Position numbers and translations under genes: made by a program | Part shown: piece after piece, positions 21,387-34,521 of the stretch | How positions within the stretch are numbered: position 1 is the first letter of the stretch | Layout: each line of letters opens with the position of its first letter | The notes under the pieces: generated by a model | The model's database searches: none | Told to the model about the DNA's origin: nothing | What the model saw: the letters and a program-made list of their open reading frames with translations, nothing else | Source of the DNA: Cryptomeria japonica | Taxonomy: Eukaryota > Streptophyta > Pinopsida > Cupressales > Cupressaceae | Length of the DNA stretch: 64,000 nucleotides | Reading direction: 5' to 3' | Assembly (NCBI RefSeq): GCF_030272615.1 | Contig: NC_081409.1 | Span: 873,805,594 to 873,869,593 of the forward strand

Positions 21387-24144
21387 TTATTTGAGGCATT
21401 TGACCAAACAGTTCATTTATTAATTATAAAATCAATTCAATTCCAAGTGAATAGGCAATGAAGCATTCATCAAGGATTGAAGGAGAAATCACTATTGAAG
21501 TTACCCCTGTCTCATATAACCCTATGTTGGCTAGGCCCCACAATAATTAGAAGATCCTAATTACTACTATCCTAAACCTTGCATTGATCATCACAATTAC
21601 ACAGATAGTTGAGTTAATTAGTCCATTAGTGAGATTGGGAAAGAGTTTGGTATTGAGTTAGGTGTTGGTGGAAGGTTTAAGGAGGTACACTATCATCATA
21701 ATTAATGTTAGAGAGTGTTGAGTGAAGAAGAATGGCCATGAAAGGAGTGACTATCCTAAGTGCTTGAGACTATCACAAAAAGTGAGTGTTGCAGCAGTGA
21801 ATCTTCCTTTGACCTTTGTGTGTTTGGGAGGGTAAAGACCCATGGTGGTACATGTTGAGTGGTTGGGAGGGTAAAGACCCACATATCAACTATCTACTTT
21901 GACATCCTAGGATGGTGTCCACCTACTCTAAAACCTTTTGGGCACTCTCTATCTGATACTAACATATACATAACATGTGCCTCTCATATAACCCTATGTT
22001 GGCTAGGCCCCGCCATAATTAGAAGATCCTAATTACTAAAAGCACTAGATTCTCCCCTAAAAGGTTGTTGAGTCATAGAAGGCCTAGCTTGATAGCCCTA
22101 TAGTCTCTCATACCTAAAATGAGAGACTTTGCCATAGCTGGTTACAAACTTCTCTCATGCCTCTTGTGTCCTCCCATGTACCTCCTTTTCCATAAGAGAC
22201 TTTGCCATAGCAACCCTAAAGTCATTTGGATTGGCCATGTGTATGAAAACTGAAATTTTGGGCTTTCCACCCCTAATGAAATAATTGACAAGTAACTTGT
22301 CTTAAATGTAATATACAAACTACAAGAACTCCAAAAACTAACTCTCATGTTGAGCCACTATGAAACCTTATTATGTAAATTGTGAAACTCATCTATGCAT
22401 CTCTATCAAAAACATTTTGAAATAGAACACACTTTGAAGCACTCCAAAATGGTATCTAGAGAGGGTTTCCAATGTGAGTTGGTGCATTTTATCCTCCCAG
22501 TACCACAAGGTGGAATCAAGTCCTCTCAAAAATTGCATTAAAAATTATGCCTTTAAGTTGCTCACATATAGATGCAACCCAAAGCATAAGTCCAAGCTAA
22601 GTAACCAAGACTTAACCTCAACCCCATTTGTGGATCTTAAAAATGTAGAGGATTGGAGATGAAGCAACTCTCGAATATGATCCTTTGGCTCATGATATGT
22701 GCTTGCTCTAGTCTATACCTCTTGTATTTATGCATGATGAGGCTAGGTAATGTGTATTCATCAATATTCTATCTCCTCTATGTGTATTTTCCAAATTCAA
22801 GGCGAACTCCTAATAAGCTCCCAAGATGCAAGTATATGCTCCTCTACTACAAGTGGATCCTCATGGCTTGTAAGATTTGAGGTCCCCATTTACTTTCCTA
22901 CCTTCCAAACCCCTAACATATCCTAACTTACTCTTTCACCATTACATCCTTCATCACTTACCTCCCTATCTTACCTCCCTATCTTATCATCTTTCACCAT
23001 TTTATACCACCTTCCTAATGGTACACTTATGCTCCCTTCCAAAACACCAACAAAAAATAGCACTCGATCACTACACAGTGCTCTCACGGTTTTGCAATAG
23101 GGATATCACCTCAATTTGAGTAGTAGCAGATATCAGAGCATAGAGCAGTGAAGGACAACTATAGTAGTAGTTGCCCATAGGATCATGAGATGGATCTATC
23201 ACCAACGCTGCTTTCTTTGTTGCCTCTGCCGGATAAAGGGAAGCAGTGAGGAACAACTAACACCTCTCCTTGCAGGGGTTCCCCGTTCCAGATGGAGGCT
23301 CACCTTCACTACTTCAGATTTCAGGATAACCTTCATTCAATGTGTGGTGTAGGTTAGGGTCATTAATTTCGGTCACTTCACCAGTCATGTCTACAAGAAA
23401 AATGATCAATTGATCGATTGTTTATTAGCTAAATGGACGTTGGTTGCTTCTATAGTCATGTCTACAAGAACAATGATAAATGGAGAGAGGAGTTATGTCA
23501 GGGCCCCTACTATTGTATGCCCCCTACTATTCTATGGTGGAAGAAGATCTATTCCATTTGATTTTTTTCTGGTCAGAGGATCGATCCAGAGTTGTTACAC
23601 TCCATCCCAGGAAAGAGGGATTGAAGCAAGGAATCCATCGCGAGGAAGAGGGATTGAAGCCAGTCCATAGGATGGAGGTAGTTCACCCCCGGTTGAGGAA
23701 GTTAGGTTCTTGACAGTTCAGTTGAAGGGAGGGAGGCTCTTAGGGAACCCCACTTAATTCTATTTCATTACCCCACTGGATTGTTCTCCCTCGTTATCAA
23801 AAAATGCCCTTATTACATTAAATAATGCCCAGACTTGAAAATTCCTAACAAAACACAAAAACAAAAACATAACAAAATTCCTACCATGAAACTGGAAAGT
23901 TTCCTGCTGCCTAGTATCCTGGTATAGTTGCTCCTGCAGCACCACTTCATTCCATGGCTGGTTCCCTATAGAGGTGGGATGAAGTAATGGCAGAGGTCGA
24001 CGGGACGAAGATGTAGGATTTATGAAATGACTTGGTCTTTTTTTTTTTTTGAAGTAATGCACACGGTCGTTAGAATTTCGATGAACGCGGACACTTTTTC
24101 TAAAAAAACCAAAATGTCACTGTCAATTCCTTCTCCGTCGAAAC
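21387..24144. other. CACTA interior with short direct repeats
   Basis: Contains a direct repeat of about 60 bases (21521 and 21981, sharing CATATAACCCTATGTTGGCT), a GAGACTTTGCCATAG repeat (22126 and 22196), and repeated GTCATGTCTACAAGAA words (23387 and 23456). No coding stretch is recognisable. Confidence 0.4.
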
Positions 24145-24271
24145 CAAATGTTGCTTCCTCGTCGGAATTTCGATGAAATCAGGCATTTTTTCAAAAAAAA
24201 ATCAAATTTGATCACAATATACCTTCTCCATCGGAAACCTCCGTCGGAATTTTAGGCCAAATGTATTAGTG
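24145..24271 (-). promoter_or_regulatory. Right subterminal repeats and terminal inverted repeat
   Basis: CCGTCGAAACC, CTCGTCGGAATTTCGATG, CCATCGGAAACC and CCGTCGGAATT occur within about 110 bases before the terminal ...CCAAATGTATTAGTG. They match the CGGA/TCCG word family of the left end. The terminal CACTA (read inward) is intact here. Confidence 0.6.
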
Positions 24272-24274
24272 GTG

Positions 24275-24461
24275 GTTTTTCCCTTAATTGGGTTTTCATG
24301 TAAAAATCCTAGTGTTGTTTTTGTTTGCTTTGTGTTTCTAGAATTTACTTTTATTCATTTGCATCAAGTGGTTTAAAGGATAGATTTAGAAGCAAAAAAT
24401 AATCACTTTCCTCTTACTAACTCACTATTCACTAGTACTTATAATTTTCTATAGCTCAACA
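24275..24461 (+). repeat. Copia-type 3' LTR, second part
   Basis: Continues the LTR broken at 13868: GTTTTTCCCTTAATTGGGTTTTC matches the GTTTTTCCCTTTACC block of the LTR at 47041. The end at CTCAACA (24461) is the best candidate for a terminal CA but has no second copy to confirm it. Confidence 0.5.
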
Positions 24462-24721
24462 AATATATCATTCTACGTAGGAAATAGGCTCTAGATATAG
24501 AAAAAATAAAGAAAGTAGTTCAAAACACAACTCTTCAAAAGACATAGAGATTCGAGAATTGAGTGAATCCAAATTGAAAGTAGAATAAAATATATATATA
24601 TTTTTAATATTTACATTAAATTATATTTTTATGAATTTAATTTGATAGGTATTGTGTGATTACAAAATGGTGAAGTGAAAATGTAGAAAATCCCATGTAT
24701 TTGTAAAATTATTGACGTAAA

Positions 24722-25419
24722 TGTTGGGAAATTGGGAGTACAATCGAACATAAAAGTGGTAATTTCAAGGTAATTATGGACCTTATTGTAACATGAAATT
24801 ATAATGGCATTGAAAAAATTGTTGCATTTATTTATACCATCTTATGATGTCACTTTGTGGGACCCAACTCACTAAGTGGAAATAGTGCATGTTGAGTAGG
24901 TTTTGTGCATGTAAGGTATGTAGGTGTCATGTATGTAAATGTGTATTTTGTATGCATACAAGCATCCCAATTGTGGCATGTGGCAATCTATGGTGTCCAT
25001 TATAGAGAAGCTTCATTTGGTATTGTAAATAGATATAAATTGGAAGATTGTGAAGCAGTTTGTATGAAGTTTAATTTTTGAAAGTATTATTATGCTACCA
25101 AAATTATTTTAGTATTCCTATCATTATTGAAGACTTTTAAAATAGATTGTCTCTAATATTATTTTTTAACCAAGTTATGTATGGTTAATATGTTGAATTG
25201 TGCTTTTGGAGTACGGGATTTTCCCCCAAAAGGGTTTTTCCCGCATAAATATTATGTTATGATATTCTATTTTCTTTTGCATTCTTATGGTTATTATTGT
25301 GCATCTTTACACTATATTTGTTTAAGGTTTTAAAGAAAAATAATGGATTATCTCTCCTCAATAGAATGGTGTAGCAAGTCATTTCAACTTACCTTACTTG
25401 CTTTCACTCCTTACTTACA
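24722..25419 (+). repeat. Probable solo LTR of a Tnt1/Tork-like copia element
   Basis: Begins TGTTGGGAAATTGG and ends near TCCTTACTTACA. It shares the order of landmarks with the complete LTR at 60082-60966: a TGTTGGGAAA start, then CTTTTGGAGT.CGGG with two runs around GGGTTTT(T)CCC.C.TAAAT, then a final TTACA. There is no primer-binding site after it. Target-site duplication is not convincing, so the exact ends are uncertain. Confidence 0.6.
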
Positions 25420-25441
25420 AATGCATTATTTACTATGAAAA

Positions 25442-25446
25442 AAGAT
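25442..25446. repeat. Target-site duplication AAGAT, left copy
   Basis: AAGAT precedes the first LTR and recurs at 38835-38839 after the third LTR. It brackets the whole three-LTR structure as a single insertion site. Confidence 0.88.
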
Positions 25447-26845
25447 TGTAGACATCTAAAAAATGGTCAACGCTTGTGGAGTCATACTTTAACATTTGCG
25501 CATTGCCTTATTTTAGGGTTCTTGCATTGCATTAACATTTCTTCTATGTTGCGCACTTGGTCTTTATCATTTGCGAGCATCAAGTCCTTCTTCTGCATTC
25601 CTCATTTTTCTCGCTTTTGAATTAGGTCTTGTCGATAGCAATCTTTAGTCATGATTTTGGTCGATCTTATCCTGTCGCATCATGGTGCGTGCTCATTTAT
25701 CATCATTTTGGACATCATCAATCCTAATCGATGATAGAATTAGGGTTTTGTCCTCTTGTCAATCTTGTCATTTTGTGATCAATTTGTCATCGATCATTGT
25801 CCTTTTCAATCATGTCAATTTGGATCAATTAGTCATTGTTCCTCATCAATTGGCGCCTATCAATTTGGTCTCTTTATCAATCTTGGTCAATTTGTCAACC
25901 AATCTTAATCGTTTATCAGCATTGGTCCTTTGTCAATCAAAATCATGATCGAATCAACATTAATTTCTTATTGTCTTGACCTAATTCCTTGTCCTCTTAT
26001 TTCTAGGATTTTATGATTTATTCATTTAATCTTGATTGTCATTTTCCCTCTAGGTTAAATAATTTATTTATTTATCCTAATTCTTCTTGTCACAATTAAA
26101 TATTTATTTAACTGGCTAATTAATTCCCCCTCTTTTTGTGAATTAATTAATGAATGAAAAATTATTAATTAATTTACCTAATTTTCTAATTTCTAATTTC
26201 CTCATTTCCAAGTCATCATTTCTAACCTAATTTTCTATTTTCTCCTATTTTTCTAATATTTCCCCTAATTTCATGGGAATGACATTTCAATCTTGTCATA
26301 ATTGGTCATAATTTGTCAATCAATCAATTTTGCATAGCAATCTTGTCAATTTTGTCATAATTTGTCAATCAATCAATCTTGCATAGAAAAGTGTCAATTT
26401 TGTCATAATTTGTCATATTTGTCATTCTTGATTTGAAATTTCCTTTCAAATCTCTTCATGCTAATCTTGTCATCTCTCCAATTTGTCTATAAATTGGATG
26501 AATTTCTTCAATCAAAGGATCAATTAATCACATTATCGAACTAATCACATTTTCAGGAAAAAAATTCAGATTTTCGAGTAACCTTATGCTACAAATTTCA
26601 TCAATAACTTGCTTTCCACTTGCAAATGCACTTTGTAGGTGAGAACAACATCAAATTGGAAGGTGAAAGAATAACAATGGAGGAACAATGAAGGATATAC
26701 AAGCTTTGGTTTTCTTTTTATTGTAGTATTTCATCTTCATGCCTTTATTGATTGTAATTAGGATTTCTTATCATTGCAATCTAGTTTTTGTGATTGAGCT
26801 AGTCTAATATCTATTGCTTTGATGGTTTCCAAATTCCTATCTACA
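25447..26845 (+). repeat. First (outer 5') LTR
   Basis: 1399 bp, TGTAGACATC...TATCTACA. Contains repeated TTGTCAATC words and TTAATTAA-rich blocks. It is near-identical to 37447-38834, including the segment around 26520-26700 in which the middle LTR differs completely. Confidence 0.9.
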
Positions 26846-26850
26846 TTTTC

Positions 26851-26865
26851 TAGTGAACCCGACAT
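26851..26865 (+). other. Primer-binding-like site, one mismatch from the family word
   Basis: TAGTGAACCCGACAT, compared with TGGTGAACCCGACGT at 4090. The second base (G to A) disrupts the TGG complementary to tRNA CCA. It lies five bases after the LTR end. Confidence 0.6.
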
Positions 26866-28850
26866 GAACTAACCCCCCCTAACCATGTTTTTGAGTGCTT
26901 TTGAGCTGATTTGCAGGTGAAAAATCAAGAAACAGGGCGACCCAGAGCTTTCTGGACACTCCTGCGCTTGTGTTGATGAGATTTGCGCCTGTGTATATAT
27001 ATATATATATTTTGTTTTTTTTGTTTTGTTTTCATTTTGTTTCTTGCATTCTGGTTTTTCTTTGGTGCTAATTCTCTGTGCAGCATCTTGGCGTTACGTG
27101 TGACGAAGACTAAAAAAATACAACTACTAACAAAATCTTATGTAGGACGCGGTCAAAGACTTTCACTAAAACATCTTGCATGTGATTTTTAAAGTAGTCG
27201 CACATTTAATTTCTTAAAGGTTAATGAACACCATGCATGCTTTGTTTTCTTTTAGTTTGATTGCATGTTTTAACCCTTAGAATTGGGCCTACCTCCCGAT
27301 TTGCCTGGCACTTCGCACAGGCATTGGTGAGAGGGAACGACCCAAAGTGGTGATGGGCTAAAGCCAAGCTCTTTTGAACCACTCTAAATAATTGTGGATG
27401 CAACAAAAGTTGTAGATAATGGGTGCTGGAATGGTATTGTGACGATTTATTCACCGGACCAATACCCACCCGAATGGATGCCCTTACTAGAATCTCTTGT
27501 TTTTAGAGGCCAAAATCCTTCTATCTGTTGGCTCAGGCGTTGTGATATGCACATGCCGAAGACACCTCTCATGTACTCCTTAGTTAGAGATAGCAAGTTC
27601 TTGGGAAGTGATGCCCCTTGAACTCGAAGCTTGGTATGCCCGAGAAGTGAGTGCACTATAAGGGGGAGCCAGTGCTACCAAGCATCTAGCTATCCGGCTA
27701 AGTGTTGTATTTTATGGTTAGAGGATTCAATAGATATTGCCCTTGCCAGCCATAGGATTTGTTGTGAATGAGCATGATTGTCTTGGGTCTAAGTCCAAAC
27801 ATCTTGTCTTTTGTGATTGTCAAAAGTTGAATTATACAATTGTCACAAAACATCATTTGTCAGACAAGTCCAAACATTGTCCAAACAAGGTTAAACACAA
27901 GAGTATATCATCCAACAAAGTTCAAAACACCTTCAAACATGGTTGTCAAACATTTTTCCAAATCTTGTCTCAACATTCATGTCACTTAGATTTAGGTCCT
28001 CCATTGTCCATACTTAGGGCTTAGAGCATCATTCTTGCATTCCACTTGGTCCATTTCATTTAGGTGTCCATTTGCATGTCCTTATTAGGTTCTCATTTAG
28101 GTGTCCCCTTGCATGTCATTATTAGGTCCTCACTTAGGTGTCATATTGGATGTCCAACATTAGGTTCATCCTAGGTTTGCATTTTGTAAAGTCATTGTCA
28201 AGTACCAAGGTTAGGTTTCACCTAGGTCATACTCCTTTGTATATCAATAAGGGTCATCCATTTGCATGTGTCCTCTTGCATTAGAGTAATACCATTTCAT
28301 AATTCAACCTTAGGTTTTGTCTTAGGTTGACATTGTCACACATTTGCATTTGCATCTTTGTCCTCATAACATTAGGTCACATTTGCATACCCTAGGTCTC
28401 TTCATTAAGCTCAGGTCATTATCATATCATATTAGGGTCATTTACATAGTAATTGTCCCTTTGCATATAGTGTCAAAATTAGCTTTTGTCATACTTGAGT
28501 AATACAAATCTTTGATAAACCCTAAGTTATTGTTAAGAAGTCTAGACCTTATCAAACTTTTGTCTTTTTGTCATCAATGTCATTTGGTCAAACCTAGCTT
28601 AGTATCCAAGCATATAGGGGAGACATTGTCATTTTCTCCTTTTGTCACTTGGTCCTTTTTTCCTTTGAGGTCTAGACATCATTTCAATTTCCTAAGGGTC
28701 TCATTTTTAGAATTGCATTCATGAGTTTGTCAAAATCTTGAAAAAACAACAAAACAATAGGTTGCATTCTTGCCATATATTGCATTTTCATCTATTTAGT
28801 TTGCATTTAGTTGCATATCATACATTATCCTTGAAAAAATTCCAAAAATA
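26866..28850 (+). other. Long untranslated leader
   Basis: About 2 kb without a credible protein. It includes a GC-richer stretch (27280-27720) and then a T-rich zone with many TTAGGT and CATTTGCAT words (28010-28500), largely direct repetition of short motifs. Such leaders are common in plant gypsy elements. Confidence 0.5.
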
Positions 28851-31800
28851 TTGCATTTGCATAGTGACATGCTTGTTGAAACAAGGTCAAAATCTAAGAA
28901 GATGGGCGAACCAACGTATCAACCCATTGACAACATATCAAACTCACAGTTTCAAACTACTCAAACATTACAAATTGAAGGTTCGTCAAGCACATCATTA
29001 CCACAATATGGAATGGTTCAACTTGGACCACCTCCATTATATGAACTAGTATTTGTACCCATGAAACCGGGATATGGGAGTGTTCCACCAACACCAAGAG
29101 GAAATGCACCTTTTGATTGGAATCAACCAAATCTGCAGCATGACATTCAAACTCAAACGTTACATGAGGAACAAACTCTTTCACAAGGATTTGGTTCAGA
29201 TCAAGGTATTCAACAAGAAACAAATCCACATGTTTTACCAGATTCTTCATCAGATTCTGATGCTTCCGATGATGTTGATATGTTCCTTAAAGATCCAAAG
29301 TTGACAAAAAAGATGGATAAATTCTTGAACAAGGTCTTTAAGATGTTCCCACAAAAATATCTTGACATGATGAGTAATGTGACCTCCTCAAGTGAGCAAC
29401 TTAAGGTGCAAAAACAACAAGGAGGTGAGATGTTGAGTTTCTCCCCACATCCAAATGAAGAAAATGTGCAACAAGAACCTCAACACACCTTGGTGAGTAA
29501 ACGTGCTTCAAAATTGTTGACAGTGACTATTCCTCAAAAGTCACCATTTGAAACAATAAACAATCCATTATTTAATACAACACCTTTAACACAAGATCAA
29601 ATGAGGGCCACACAAATATTGATAGCTGTCCCTCAACAAGAAATGATTCCTCGAATAATTAAAAGTGGATCAAAATCTAAGATGCAAGAAATCTTTACAA
29701 CTTGAATGCCTAATCTCACCAATGTCCAAAAAAATTCCACAATGCAACAGAGTTCCTATGTCCCATTAAGTTCAATATATTTGCCAGATACTCAAGTACC
29801 TATTATGCAAAATATTGTGACAGATCCTTCGATAATGGCAACACAAAGGGCCACAAATAGTGGTTTGCACCAACAACAAATGTTGCAACAATTGAGTAAT
29901 ACACAAAAAACACAATCAAATGAACAAACAAGCAATGCACAACAATGACAATATCACATTCAACAACACGTTGTAGTGTCTTCTGCACCATTACAAGTTA
30001 ATTCGAACTTGCAACCACCATAATGGATTGGACAAACAACATAGCAAGTCAATGCAAGTGCCATAACCCATCTCAAGGAGAAACAACAAAAACCTCCCAA
30101 ACAAAGTTTTTTGCAAATGATGGGATTTACATCAGGACAACAACAATTGGCATAAAATCAACAAATTCCGATTCATCAAAATCAACAGCAACATGTGCCT
30201 CAATATGCACCAAGACAAACAAGTTATCATACTTCACAACCACAAATGATGTCCATGCAATATCAACAACACCCTCAATTTGCCTCCACTTCCCCTCCCA
30301 TTCCATCATATTTTGAAGTTTCACAAGGGCAATTTACACCATCGCCTCAAAATGATGTATCAAATAATGCATCCTCCCAAGGATTGTTTGCCATAGAAAT
30401 ATATGCTAATCAATTCATTCATACAAATCCCTTGTACTATTTGGAAATGCAAGATTTAATGCCATCAAATTCTTCTCTTTTAGAGAGTCCCATTCAAATT
30501 CCATCCCCTTCATGCCAGATCATTGATTCCTTGTCAGAATCCTCCATACATATCCAAAGTCCAACCTCATGTCAAGAGGATAATTTAGAGCATGAAGAAA
30601 CATGTCTTAAAACAGATCAAGATCAAGATCCTGAAACCTTATCATCTCATCCAATTGTTGACTAGGACCCCATATTCCTAGATACTCACGATGATTCCCC
30701 TATTCTTGTCCATCCTATCCAAAGTCCTATTGACACTCCATTCCCTGAGAAAGATCAAGATATCCTAGCCCATCCAATCCCAAACGATCCCCTTCCATTT
30801 CATGAAAAAATTGTCCTTTCAAATCCCATTGACATTCTAGATATCCCTTCCATCCTTTCCGATGATCCCATTGAAAGTCAAGAGAAAAGCACCTTTAAAG
30901 AGGAATCCAATGATCTTCCTCCTTGTCAAGATCAAAGTATCCTTCCAAATTCATTTCCAACACAAGATCAAATTATTCCTTTAAATCCTCCACAAGATCC
31001 TTTTGTTCCTCCATCTCCTTGTCTTAATGCTCCATATACACTCCAAGATCGCATTTCTTTTGATGATCCCATTATTTCTCCCATTCCATCTCTTGAAGAG
31101 CCTGTCATTGAACCATGTCCACTACACAATCCTAGTCCCCCTCATGATCCTAATCCCCTTCATGATTCTAACGTGTTAGTGCAAGATGTTCATGAACCCC
31201 CGACATGCATAATGGGTTCTTCCACTTTGGTGCAATCCGATCCACTTCAAGATCTCATTATTTCTCTCATATCATATCCACCTCATAATGGACTCATGTC
31301 TTCTTCCCAAAGAAAAGAGTATCCTACAAGTCAAGATATTCATAAAGGCAAAGGAGTAGACCTTCATGAGAAAGAACCCCTCCATATAAAACAAGATCTT
31401 AAGGCTCATGTCTACACAACTCACTCTCAAGATGTTGGTATCCCTCTATCAAAATCAAAACATACACCTTCCCCATCATACTTTCCATCCATCTTAGGTC
31501 CTTATATCCCTTCATCCTCTATGCAAGGTCAGCAAAGGCACAAATCCTTGAGTAAATTTCATCCATCCAAAATAACTCCATTTCATTCATATCCATCCAT
31601 GCATTCCTTTCCCCCTCCAAGCAATTTGGATGCCATGCGTAAAACTCATAAGTCTAGAAATCCACATGTATTTAAGGATCAACATGTCCAATATAATTGA
31701 CATGTCAAAACAAAGAACAATATGATCTATAAAGAAAAAAATATATCCAAAAGGCCACAAAGGCCCACTAAGCAAAACAAAGCAAAGTCAAAATATATAT

Positions 31801-32105
31801 GGGTTCCTAAATCCCTTGTGCAAGCAATGCACTCCAAGGAACCACAAAAGCATGAAAAATCAAAAACCATGTGGATCCCTAAGTGGCTCCTTGAAGCACA
31901 AAAGCCTAAAGAAACATCCAATTTGGCATCCAAAGTTACTATTCCTCCATCCAAACCTCTCAAATTTGTTCCTTCATCACTTCTTCATCCATTTTGGGCC
32001 CTTATGTCCCAAAATCCCAAGCTATTCCTCCATCCAAATCTCAATATCCAAAATACATTTTTCCTCCATCAGTCCATCACCCCTCAAGGTGTGTACCAAT
32101 GTTAA
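28851..32105 (+). pseudogene. Single long Gln/Pro/Ser-rich frame (about 1,085 codons) broken only by stops
   Basis: One reading frame runs from 28851 to 32105 with stops at 29703, 29946, 30021, 30042, 30150, 30663 and 31698 and no detectable frame shift. The N-terminus (from residue 7 MLVETRSKSKK) is followed by a Pro/Tyr-rich part, an acidic Ser/Asp patch (SSSDSDASDDVDMF, about 29245-29285), a short helical segment (KKMDKFLNKVFKMFPQKYLDMM, about 29308-29372), then Gln-rich and Pro/Ile/Asp-rich low complexity. Near the end two similar blocks occur (YIWVPKSLVQA at about 31795 and MWIPKWLLEAQ at about 31870). No zinc knuckle or enzyme domain. It sits where gag belongs; I call it gag-like only by position. 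Confidence 0.55.
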
Positions 32106-33250
32106 TCTTGCCAACATTTCTATCCACTCAAGCATAGTTCTTCCAATACCCTATCCATTATCTAATGCATATTTTCCATCCTTTGATCCCTTTGGTCCAA
32201 TCCTTTGCATAAATCCTTGCCTTCGTTTCATCTCATTTTCCATGTCCTTATCCTACCAACGTCTTTGAGCATACTTTTAAAGGTCATGGTCCATTTTTTT
32301 CAAGGCTACTATCCAAACAAAAAGATGTTTAAGTCCTTCTTCCATCCCCTATCATGTGTCCATCTTCTATTCAAAAAGTCAAAATACAAAAAAAAAAAAA
32401 AAGAAGTGAAAAAAAAAGAAAAGAAAAAAAAAAGTAAAGCAAAAATAATTTGTCCACTGGTGAAAGCCTGGCAAACAGGCGCCTTGGGCAAGTACCGTGA
32501 TGAAAACTTGGCAAATAGATGTCATGCATAATCTATGAACTTCTTGCATACTGTACTTGGGGACAGGTTTTATCCTATCATATCCTTTTGTCCTATTACC
32601 CTTCATTATCCTGTCATATCCTATTACCCTTCATTATCCTATCATATCCTTTTGTCCTTCATTGTTCCATTATCCTATCGAACCCCTATCATTACCCTTC
32701 ATATCCTATTGTCCCTCATGTATAGTTTCCCTTTCCATCTTTGATCTTGACAAGGCTGAGGATCGTCATGAGCATCATGCATCTTGTTTGCAACTTTTAG
32801 TCCATCATAATTTTTGGTCATTTATCCATTTGCTTATTACAACCTTTCATCCATATTCCCTGTCTTATTGCAACTTTCTGCCACTATCCCTTAGCCAATC
32901 CTGACCTTCAGTCCATGTCCCTTATCCATTCTTGGTCTTGCTTATCCTATCCATATCTTATCACTATCCATACACTCTTTTTCATTCCTTGATCTTGATC
33001 TGACATAAGGACGCAAAATTTAAACATGGTTTCAAAAACTTCTTGACATGTCCCTCATGCCATGTTCCTACTTTACATTGCCATATCTAGTCTCTTGTCC
33101 CATCATGCAATAGCCCTTGAAAATTGCATCCGTATTGTCTCCATGATAAAAGGCATTTGTCTTCCCTCTCTCCACCATCATTTCAAAAATTCTATTTATT
33201 CACCTCTCATATTCCTTGCCTTGCTAGACACTGGGGGCAAAAATTAAAAA
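32106..33250 (+). other. Internal 3' region with ATCCTAT(C/T)-rich minisatellite
   Basis: Includes an A-rich purine stretch (32388-32440) and an imprecise minisatellite of TTATCCTATCATATCC units (about 32565-32715). No gene seen. Confidence 0.5.
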
Positions 33251-33460
33251 ACATCAAATAAAGTCCTGAAATAATCCAAAAAAATCAAATAAAGTCCTGA
33301 AATAATCCAAAAAAATCAAATAACGTCCTGAAATAATAAAATAAAATAAAATAAAAAATGTTCTGAAAAAATCCCTACAAATCAAATAATGTCCTGAAAA
33401 AAACCCTAAAAAGTCAAATAAAGTCCTGAAAAACGACAAAAAAAATCTTAAAACATCAAA
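33250..33460 (+). repeat. Minisatellite of CTGAAATAATCCAAAAAAATCAAATAA-like units, first copy
   Basis: Tandem units of about 30-36 bases containing GTCCTGAAA and AATCAAATAA. The same array, longer, recurs at about 36055-36405 in the second internal segment. Confidence 0.8.
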
Positions 33461-34507
33461 ATCCAAAAAAAATTTCTTTGGCATTTTGCATTTTGTTAAT
33501 AAATGGTACCCTCTATGCATAGGCAGATCACTGAGCATACATCCAATGACAATCGATTAAACATTTGTGTAGACAACAAACAAATAACATGTTGCAACAC
33601 TGTGCTTTACTAAAATCATGTGTTCACAGATGAACTTTTCAATCAAACCAGACATTCAAACTGATTAAAATTGTCATATCAATCAATCAACATCAATATC
33701 ATTTGTCCTTGTCACTACTATCATGGGTCTTATATAGGGTGTGGTATACTCGAAATCAGACTGTGTCCTATCTTAGACAGGGTACCGCATTCCCTGGAAC
33801 CAGACAGCATGATCATTCCTATTTTCCACTTTTGACAATGACAATGAGACTGTTTGTTTGACTTGGTTGAATTTGTGCATCTTATCTTTTTACTAATTTA
33901 TCTTTGGCTTTGATCATGTTCCTATGTTGCTCGAGGATGTCACTAAGTGATTTAGAGTGACCGGGATGGTTCATGGTCCCTTTCCTTTTTTGTTGTGTTT
34001 GTTGTTTGTGGAATGTTTGTCACAAACTGGGGCAACTATATCATTGGGTGTCCGTGATAAGTACGTTCACTTTGTGAATGCCACACATACCTCTACCCTT
34101 GATGTATGCACCCTAGGATGCTTTACTCATTCCTTGTGTGCAATGTGTATGTCTTTTGCAAAAGGGGTTGCGTTCCAGCTTTGGCCTTCAATGCCATGAT
34201 GCTCTGCATTTACTTTGCTACAATAAATAAAGGTTCTCACCTACTTATGTGCATTTGTGAAAGAAATTTTTCCTTCATCTCTAACTGTCCTCTGTCTAAT
34301 TTCTTCTTACTAACATTCCTTTCGTCAGTCTTGGTAGTCCGTTTGATCCATTCAAACCTATCATCTTCTGTCATTCTTATCGATCACTTGGCCTCTTTTC
34401 TGGATTTTTCCGGCCAATTCCTCGAGGGTGCATGCATATGTCATTGTTATTGTCTGAGGCATTTTCATTATTGTTCTTTGAAACAATGCTTAAAATCGCA
34501 TTGTCTC

Positions 34508-34521
34508 AAAGAGGGGCAAAA
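34508..34521 (+). other. Polypurine tract before the middle LTR
   Basis: AAAGAGGGGCAAAA abuts TGTAGACATC. The same tract precedes the third LTR at 37433-37446. Confidence 0.75.

Larger units (their letters stand above)
13872..24271. mobile_element. CACTA-like DNA transposon (10.4 kb) carrying captured gene fragments
   Basis: The right end read inward on the minus strand starts CACTAATACATTTGGCC; the left end reads AACTAGTACATTTGGGCC, so the left CACTA has lost its first C. Terminal inverted repeats match imperfectly over about 28 bases. A 3-bp duplication flanks it (ATG at 13869-13871, GTG at 24272-24274, one transition apart), and removing the element rejoins an LTR motif. Subterminal regions contain many copies of GTCGGA/TCCGAC-like words (for example around 13935-14170 and 24145-24250), as expected for transposase-binding repeats of En/Spm-type elements. 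No TNP2-type transposase was found, so it is non-autonomous. The inside holds DRM and PPR gene fragments, two hairpins and one solo LTR. Confidence 0.85.

Noticed and set aside
24717-25425. Target-site duplication around the 24722 solo LTR
   Set aside because: GTAAA on the left and AATGC on the right do not match. An AAATG match would require moving the LTR start off TG, so I do not claim a duplication.
33250-33460. Regularly spaced repeats resembling a CRISPR-like array
   Set aside because: Units are contiguous, AT-rich and imperfect with no unique spacers, and the context is a plant retroelement; they are a minisatellite.
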